Shown one piece after another: positions 58,043 to 64,000 of a DNA stretch of 64,000 nt. Source of the DNA: Hordeum vulgare subsp. vulgare (taxonomy: Eukaryota > Streptophyta > Magnoliopsida > Poales > Poaceae); assembly GCF_904849725.1 (NCBI RefSeq), contig NC_058518.1, forward strand, positions 415,593,081 to 415,657,080. Direction: 5' to 3'. The notes beneath the pieces were generated by a model. It was not told the DNA's origin, did no database searches, and saw only the letters and a list, made by a program, of their open reading frames with translations. Position numbers and translations under genes: made by a program. Each line of letters starts with the position of its first letter. Positions within the stretch are counted from its first letter, which is position 1.

Positions 58043-59380
58043 GCTCATCAACAAAAGGTTTTAAACAACGATATGGTATTGACTATGAGGACACGTTTAG
58101 TCCAGTTGTTAAAGCTGCCACCATCCGTCTTGTTTTTGTCTATTGTTGTGTCCAAGGGATGGAGTCTACGACAGCTAGATGTGCAAAACGTGTTCCTGCA
58201 TGGTGTTCTGGAGGAAGAGGTTTACATGAAACAACCTCCTGGGTTTGAAAATGCACGTGCACCTTCTCATGTGTGCAAACTTGACAGAGCCTTGTATGGA
58301 CTGAAACAAGCTCCAAGAGCATGCTATTCTCGTCTCAGTAAAAAGATGCAAGCACTTGGTTTTGTTCCTTCAAAGTCCGACACTTTGTTATTCATTTATA
58401 ACAAGTCAAATACATCCATATTTGTTATCATATATGTTGATGATATCATTGTGACAAGTTCATCTGATGAAGCCATAACAGGACTGTTGAAGGATTTGAG
58501 TGCTGAATTTGCTCTCAAGGACTTAGGGGATCTACACTACTTCCTTGAGATTGAGGTCAAGAGGCAAGGATGGTCTTCACCTCTCTCAAGCTAAGTATGC
58601 AACAGATCTAGTAAAAAAGGCTGGTTTGCAAAGTTGTAAACCTGCACCCACTCCTTTATCTAGCATAGAAAAATTGTCTCTTGTTGAAGGAGAACTTCTG
58701 AACTCAGAAGACAACACAAAATATAGAATCTTAGTAGGTGCACTTCAGTATTTGACACTCATCAGACCAGACATTTCATTTGCTGTTAACAAAGTCTGTG
58801 AGTTCCTTCATGCACCCACTACATTTCATTTCACTGTTGCCAAACGCATAGTAAGATATGTGAAAGATAACTTGAGCATTGGCCTAAATTTCAGCAAGTC
58901 ATCCTCTACACTTGTCAGTGCCTTCTCTGACTCAGATTGGGCAGGATGCCTGGATGACAGACGCTCAACTGGTGGTTTTGCAGTTTTCTTTGGACCTAAC
59001 TTGATATCTTGGTGTGCAAGGAAGCAAGCCACCATTTCCAGGTCCACCACAGAAGGAGAATACAAGGCATTGGCCAATGCAACAGTAGAGATCATATGGG
59101 TGCATTCTATTTTGAAGGAACTAGGCATGAGAATCACTAAAGCTCCATGATTATGGTGTGATAATCTAGGTGCAACCTATCTATCAGCAAATCGAGTTTT
59201 CATGCCAGAACCAAGCACATTGAGATAGATTTCCACTTTGTTCGAGAAAGAGTTGCAAATAAGTTCTTATACATTCGGTTCATTCACTCCAAACACCAGG
59301 TTGTGGATGGTTTTACCAAGGCTCTACCCACAAGAAGTTTTGAATACTTTAAGCATAATCTCAACTTGATGAAGTTGTGA
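58043..59380 (+). pseudogene. pol: Reverse transcriptase and RNase H of element D
   Basis: It begins after the deletion with the '[18 protein letters not shown]' block (one frame), shifts, and continues as [22 protein letters not shown] and the active site YVDDIIVTS to about 58560. There a second frameshift leads into [13 protein letters not shown], RNase H ([33 protein letters not shown]) and, after another stop and shift, [12 protein letters not shown] and the usual copia end [14 protein letters not shown], with TGA at 59378-59380. All catalytic motifs can be seen, but the frame breaks make it inactive. Confidence 0.87.
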
Positions 59381-59391
59381 TTAAGGGAGGG
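59381..59391 (+). other. Polypurine tract of element D
   Basis: ttaagggaggg immediately before the 3' LTR, the primer for plus-strand DNA synthesis. Confidence 0.7.
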
Positions 59392-59635
59392 TGTTAAACA
59401 TAACAGTTATCGGCGTATACGGCAGGAGGATCTACCTCTATCGAAGGAGGAGTAGTTAGACAGGATAGATACTTATGTAATCTTCATCTTATCTTATCTC
59501 TTGTTTCCTTCTCCTCCAAGTTGTACTCCTAGAATATCTCCCAACAACCTCTACACATATTGGGCTCGGACCCCATCTATTTAACACGCATCACGTCGGT
59601 CAGGAAGGCTAAGACGTTTTCCGCATAGTCGCACA
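59392..59635 (+). repeat. 3' LTR of element D
   Basis: 244 bp, tgttaaacataacagtt ... tcgcaca, followed by the aaggg duplication. Confidence 0.92.
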
Positions 59636-59640
59636 AAGGG

Positions 59641-60199
59641 ACTCTCGAGACAAAGCACCCATGGTAAGCCTGATGTCGACACCCGTCATCTGCTAGTCAC
59701 CTTAGGCGGTGTTTGCATCGCCAGTAAAGACCAGAAGAGATGATCTTGAGGCTATTTGAAGATGGTACTCTAGTATTACTACTTGCGGTTTCCAAATTTA
59801 TGCTTGTCTTATGTTGGTGTAGCTCTTAAAGTAACGACCTACTTTTGTTTTATTTCCAGCGTGTGGACTGTTCCTCTTAGTGAGCAGGTGTATGAACTAT
59901 ATGGTGGTGTCATGTCATGAATGGAGCCGAGGAGAGCCTTGGTATTATCCAAAACATCAAGGACGTTGAGTGCGGGGAGAATGATATTGTGTCATGTAGG
60001 AAAACGTAGATCTGTATTGGCCTGCTACAAAAAAATATATCCGCAAACAATAGAACAATTGTTCTACGATATTTTCTAATCAATATAAAAAACAAATACA
60101 ATATTTACATCCAAACAAAAATAAAAATAAAAATATTCTAATATACAATCCGTTCTCCCGGGAACATTATTTTAACTGAAAAGTCTTAAAATCCTAGAT
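59641..60199. other. Flank of element D, nothing recognised
   Basis: Mixed, then A-rich sequence without a credible gene. A 20-base near-palindrome around tagaacaattgttcta lies at 60053-60068 and recurs at 62553. Confidence 0.4.
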
Positions 60200-60760
60200 G
60201 CAAGCATCATAGATGTGCACCTACCATTCTTTCAGGGTATTCAAATTCTTTGCTTTGACTATGTGCTCCAACATGCCAAGATCTTCTTTGAATCTGTATT
60301 TGTAACATTTAACACTCTGGACTACATTTATGTAAAACTCTCTGTTCTTTGAGTTCAGATTTTTTAGCACTCTAGACTGATGGCATCCATTGCAGTTTTT
60401 CTTAGAAGAAGTTGGTGGGCTATTGCTTCATTCTAATAAAATGGGGAAGGGGAAAACCCATTTACTTCCAAAAATAGTTGGTGGGCTAGAAGAATATCAT
60501 CAAAACTTGAGATGCCCCTCTTTCTAGCTGGAATGATGATGTTTCAGCAATCCTGTGAAAAACAACAATCCCCAAAAAGATGTCTTGAAGTTTCTTGAGT
60601 TTTCCTTCTGAGAATAATATTGGTGTTGATATTGATCGTGTCATGAAGAAGTAGCCAGAACAAATTCTTATGTCTTAGTCTATTTACACTTTCCCAAATT
60701 AATTAAAGATGATGTGTTCCTCTTCATATGGCCCTTATACATCTTGATTGAAGAATACCT
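60200..60760 (-). pseudogene. LINE reverse-transcriptase C-terminus, minus strand
   Basis: The minus strand reads the zinc-binding C-terminal domain of a plant LINE ORF2. LRHKNLFWLLLHDTINI ... IILRRKTQ at about 60680-60590 is followed by HLFGDCCFSQDC and, further on, a tail with RFKEDLGMLEHIVKAKNLN ending in a stop near 60226. Several stops and frameshifts interrupt it. The upstream RT and endonuclease and an A-tail were not found. It is a different copy and orientation from the remnant at 46255-46805. Confidence 0.6.
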
Positions 60761-61217
60761 AGTATTTTGCCCCTTCTAAATCCCTTATGTAAATCTTGGA
60801 GTACAGTGCTCCTCCTTACCTAAGTGTCAATGAGTGGAGCCTTCTCCTCTCTCTTTCTCTGGACATGGAAAGCACTAGTTGTGAAAGCCAGCTCATCTTT
60901 CTGCTACTGTTGAATGATAGATCTGGGTTTACTTTGAGAAGTGGAAAAACTAATTTCAGTGTTAATGTCATATGATGGCATGCTTTGAAATTTGCAACTG
61001 AGCCTTATTTGACCCATAACAGACGGGAATGACAAAAGAAATTAACACTTTATTCCTCAATCTCACAATAAGTTTCTAGTATTTTTTAGGTAATATGCAC
61101 CTCATTAATATAATAATAGAGAGTAAAGTACAACCACGATATCAACGAGGCAAAATGAAAGAGATAAGAAATTCCTAGTATTAGCCCAAAGGACTTCCAA
61201 CTAAGAAGGAAAATTAC
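60761..61217. other. Intergenic DNA, nothing recognised
   Basis: No open frame of note and no repeat ends that I can support. Confidence 0.35.
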
Positions 61218-61458
61218 GGGTCTATTTGGTTGGAGATTAATTTTGAGAAGTCAAAGTATGGCAAGCCACAAAGTGTGATTGAAAAAACAAATGCCAAACT
61301 TTGGTAAAAGTTGGTAAAAAAATTGACTCTATGACAAATGGACCATAGAGACAATAAAGTGTGGCAAGTCAAAGTATGGCAAAAACCAAACATATGCCAA
61401 TTAAACTGTGGCTATCAAATTTTAGCTTGATAAAGTGTGGCTGGAACCAAACAGACCC
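61218..61458. mobile_element. MITE with gggtctatttggtt ends
   Basis: 241 bp. The left end gggtctatttggttggag and the complement of the right end (gggtctgtttggttccag) match with few changes. It is flanked by tac on both sides (61215-61217 and 61459-61461), a 3-bp duplication that suits Tourist/Harbinger-type MITEs. Internal 'aagtgtggc' and 'aagtatggcaa' words repeat. Non-coding. Confidence 0.8.
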
Positions 61459-61461
61459 TAC

Positions 61462-62699
61462 ATGCTCTAAGCTTGATGGTCTGGCACTTGCTTTCTGCAC
61501 CACCGAAGGAAAATGGGACATAGTAACTCTTCACATGAGGTCGATGTGGCTCCATCACTCATTTGTAACTCTTCTGACCTTCAAAGTCGCTCTTCAATGC
61601 GAAGCGATTGTCGCTTAAAGAATTCGGTTCGGACACAACACGGACATGCTATCGAACTCCAAATCTTTCATTCCTGCGCAATGACATCGAAGAGGGAACT
61701 TGACAGGCCAAGTTTCAACCACGAATCAACGGTTTTCTAGCTGTCCGTCCGTGTAGACTACGTGGACACCTGCTCCTGAGCACGTATGTGCTCCACGCCA
61801 ACGCCAGTGTCGATGATATCGCAACGGCGGAGCCAAGGACACAAGTCCATCACCTCTTAAACAAACTAGGATCTGAATCCATCACCTATAGAACGGCACG
61901 ATGGGGAAGTATCTGGAGATCCCTTATTCACCGACGTCAAGGTGCATAAAGGACCGCGTGGAAGGCTGGTCGCACTAGGCGAAACGAGATTGTCATTTCT
62001 TCCAACTGGGGAGCTTGAAAATACTTTCAAAAAAAGTCTGGTCCTGTAGGTGCTTATCTCTATCTTAGGATGGCACATGCGAAGGTGCTGCTCAAATCCA
62101 TTGGTCCTTCTTTTAGGGAGAATCATGCATTTTTTCAAGACATAATCATGTTGCCCAAATCTTCGAAGGCAAGAGTGTGATCATCTGGATTAGGTAGTCC
62201 AACTAAAAAGAAGTATAAGTAAGTTGCCACTGGCCATACAGCCACGCATGCATCATTACCGCTTAGCCTTGCACAACGCATTAGAAGTAGAAGCTACCTC
62301 TCCTTCGGAAAGTTCAAGCTCCGCGAAGCTACGCACCATGATGATTAAGGCAAATACTTTATGTGTGCGCCGTTCGGACAATTCATACGTACTATCACAC
62401 ACACTACCGCACCAGTAATGTCTATTTAGTATACAAAACCTGTTGTATTTATTATTCGAAAGCTTTGTCATGTATTTCAGTTTTTCAAAATTCTGAACTG
62501 ACGTTATTTGTCCTAGCTGGTTCTACGAGTACAAGTTTTTTTTGAACCGCAAACCATAGAACAATTGTTCTACGGTAATTTTCTCTCTCATTGTAATTTT
62601 TGAGCATACACTTCTTGCCTAGCTGCTTTTCGTTCTCATTTTTCTTTCAGTCGAATCTCGGCTCAAAGGAGTGTTAGACTTAGAGATATATTATAATCT
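61462..62699. other. Intergenic DNA, no gene recognised
   Basis: Short open frames only (up to 90 codons, 61866-62138 minus strand) with no domain. A palindromic 16-mer tagaacaattgttcta at 62553-62568, with about 40 bp of context, repeats 60047-60085. Confidence 0.4.
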
Positions 62700-64000
62700 C
62701 AACTACTTATCTTCTCCTCCTCCCCTTCTCCAAGCGGCGGCAACAGGAGAGATGGTCGTCCCCAACAACAACAGCAGCAATGCCCACCGCACCGGGATTA
62801 CCCCGAGTGCTAAATATGTCTCAAGCATCACCGCGGGGGTGCTCGTGAGTGTTGGGATCGCTATGAGGAAGATGAGTATGAAGAAAAGGAGGCAAACATC
62901 ATCACCGACTCCTACGGCGTCGACACAAATTGGTATGCCGACTCCGGTGCCACTAACCATATTACAGGGGAGCTTGACAACAAATATCGTGGACATGACC
63001 AAGTGCACACTGCAAGTGGTTCTGGTATGGAAATTACTCACGTTGGTAGTTCAATTGTTAAAACTCCCATAAAAAACCTACATCTTAAAAAAGTTCTATA
63101 TGTGCCCACAACATCAAAGAACCTCCTTTCTGTTCATAGATTTACCCTTGATAATCGTGTTCTCATTGAATTCTATCCATATTTCTTTTTGGTAAAGGAC
63201 TTGGACACGAGGAGAATATTTCTTAGGGGCAAATGCGTGGGAGGTTTCTACCCGCTCATATCTTCATCGACGCCATCCAATAAGCAAGCTTTTGTTGTTG
63301 TCAAGCCTTCCTCATCAAAGTGGCACAGTAGACTAGGTCATCCTTCGTCAGTTATTGTTAAATTTGTTCTTAGCAAGAATAAGCTTCCATACTCTCATGA
63401 GTCTAGTATTGAGTCTCTTTGTGATCCATGTCAACAAGCTAAAAGTCATCAGTTGCCATACCCCATATCTACCAGTATTTCCACTTCACCTTTGCAACTT
63501 GTGTTTTCAGATGTGTGGGGGCCAGCCCCCACCTCTGTTGGCAGACACTCATATCATGTTAGTTTCATTGACGACTTTAGTAAATTTACATGGATCTACC
63601 TCCTCGAGAAACGATCCGAAGTATTTCAAGTTTTTAAGAAATTCCAAAATCTTGTTGAGCGCAAACTAAACACCAAAATCATTGCCATGCAAACAGATTG
63701 GGGAGGTGAATACAGAAAACTCAATCTCTTTTTTCAAGAACTTGGTGTTTACATGCACATCAACAGAATGGCTCCGCTGAAAGGAAGCATCGCCATGTTG
63801 TTGATGTAGGGCTAGCTCTACTAGCAAATTCATCCATGCCACTAAAATTCTGGGATGAATCCTTCTTAACTGCCACCTACCTCATCAATTTGCTACCTAG
63901 CAAAGTCATCAACTTTGAAACTCCCATCACTCGCCTCTTTGGCATTTCTCCTGACTATAAGTCACTGCGTGTATTTGGTTGTGCCTGTTGGCCCAACCTT
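62700..64000 (+). mobile_element. Element F: Ty1-copia related to D, partial at the window edge
   Basis: A plus-strand copia internal region that starts without LTR or Gag N-terminus (5' truncated, or its 5' part is unrecognisable) and runs off the right edge. Protein-level words match element D closely: GVDTNWYADSGATNHIT against GVNTNWYVDSGATNHIT, and SDVWGPAP in both. It is therefore the same lineage. Confidence 0.85.
62814..64000 (+). pseudogene. pol: Protease and integrase of element F, partial
   Basis: One frame is open from 62814, just after a TAA within the zinc knuckle (Gln expected), to 63809. It holds the end of the knuckle (ECWDRYEEDEY), protease WYADSGATNHIT, the pre-integrase finger (SRLGHPSS ... 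CDPCQQAKSH), and integrase Asp (FSDVWGPAP) and Asp (QTDWGGEYRKL). Near 63750 a small deletion shifts the frame. The continuation HAHQQNGSAERKHRHVVD, with the catalytic Glu, and the domain ending GCACWPNL are in the next frame to the window end. Stop plus frameshift make it inactive. Confidence 0.87.

Larger units (their letters stand above)
46911..59635 (+). mobile_element. Element D: Ty1-copia with 244-bp LTRs, interrupted by element E
   Basis: LTRs at 46911-47154 and 59392-59635 are both 244 bp (TG...CA), with about twenty differences by eye. A perfect 5-bp duplication, aaggg, flanks it (46906-46910 and 59636-59640). Inside are a primer site, gag, protease, integrase, reverse transcriptase and RNase H in copia order on the plus strand. 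Element E splits gag. D has several stops and one large internal deletion between integrase and RT. The family is different from A, B, C and E (short LTRs). I do not name it. Confidence 0.93.

Noticed and set aside
46650..59680. A host exon that seems to read through when element D is removed (SYDERGFRSPLKKRDSRDKAPM, then a gtaagc donor)
   Set aside because: The frame has a stop upstream, no family match, and the preceding sequence is better explained as a LINE remnant. Chance openness over about 40 codons is likely.
61866..62138. 90-codon minus-strand frame with protein-like look
   Set aside because: No recognised domain, no supporting context, and length within chance for this composition.

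Overview
This is a window of nuclear DNA from a large, repeat-rich grass genome. The best guess is a Triticeae species (wheat, Aegilops or barley group). The reasons are several Ty1-copia elements with 1.7-1.8 kb LTRs of BARE1/WIS/Angela type, a Stowaway MITE, MULE-like and Harbinger remnants, a Helitron, and only one convincing intact cellular gene in 64 kb. No RNA genes, CRISPR arrays or bacterial features were seen. Family names come from recall of sequence hallmarks, not from a database search.

Left third (1-27.7 kb): partial copia element A (minus strand, 1-4003) has landed in a PIF/Harbinger transposase pseudogene (4005-4643). After it come AT-rich, MULE-like inverted-repeat DNA (about 4996-9830) and an old, degenerate plus-strand copia element C (10164-27686). 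C carries two insertions: a solo LTR with 5-bp target duplications (11547-12964), and nearly intact minus-strand copia element B (15221-24161), whose gag-pol frame is broken by only two stop codons. A and B belong to the same family.

Middle (27.7-46.8 kb): an AT-rich tract with a dispersed repeated motif leads into a 7.2 kb non-autonomous Helitron on the minus strand (29341-36534) with diagnostic ends. Next come a probable non-LTR retroelement tail and a TIR element carrying a broken open reading frame of unknown function (38658-39623). A low-copy island follows, holding the one intact gene: a single-exon secreted leucine-rich-repeat protein on the minus strand (42083-43264). Beyond it are a MITE, a foldback element and a LINE reverse-transcriptase remnant.

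Right third (46.9-64 kb): plus-strand copia element D (244-bp LTRs, perfect 5-bp target duplication) contains minus-strand BARE1/Angela-type element E, whose 3' LTR in turn contains a hAT-type MITE with an 8-bp target duplication, making a three-level nest. After D come a minus-strand LINE remnant, another MITE, and the start of a second D-like copia element, F, which runs off the window.

Functionally, nearly all coding material is decayed gag-pol or transposase. Many of the nonsense changes are C-to-T or G-to-A, as expected for methylated, silenced repeats. The LRR gene is the only strong candidate for a host function.
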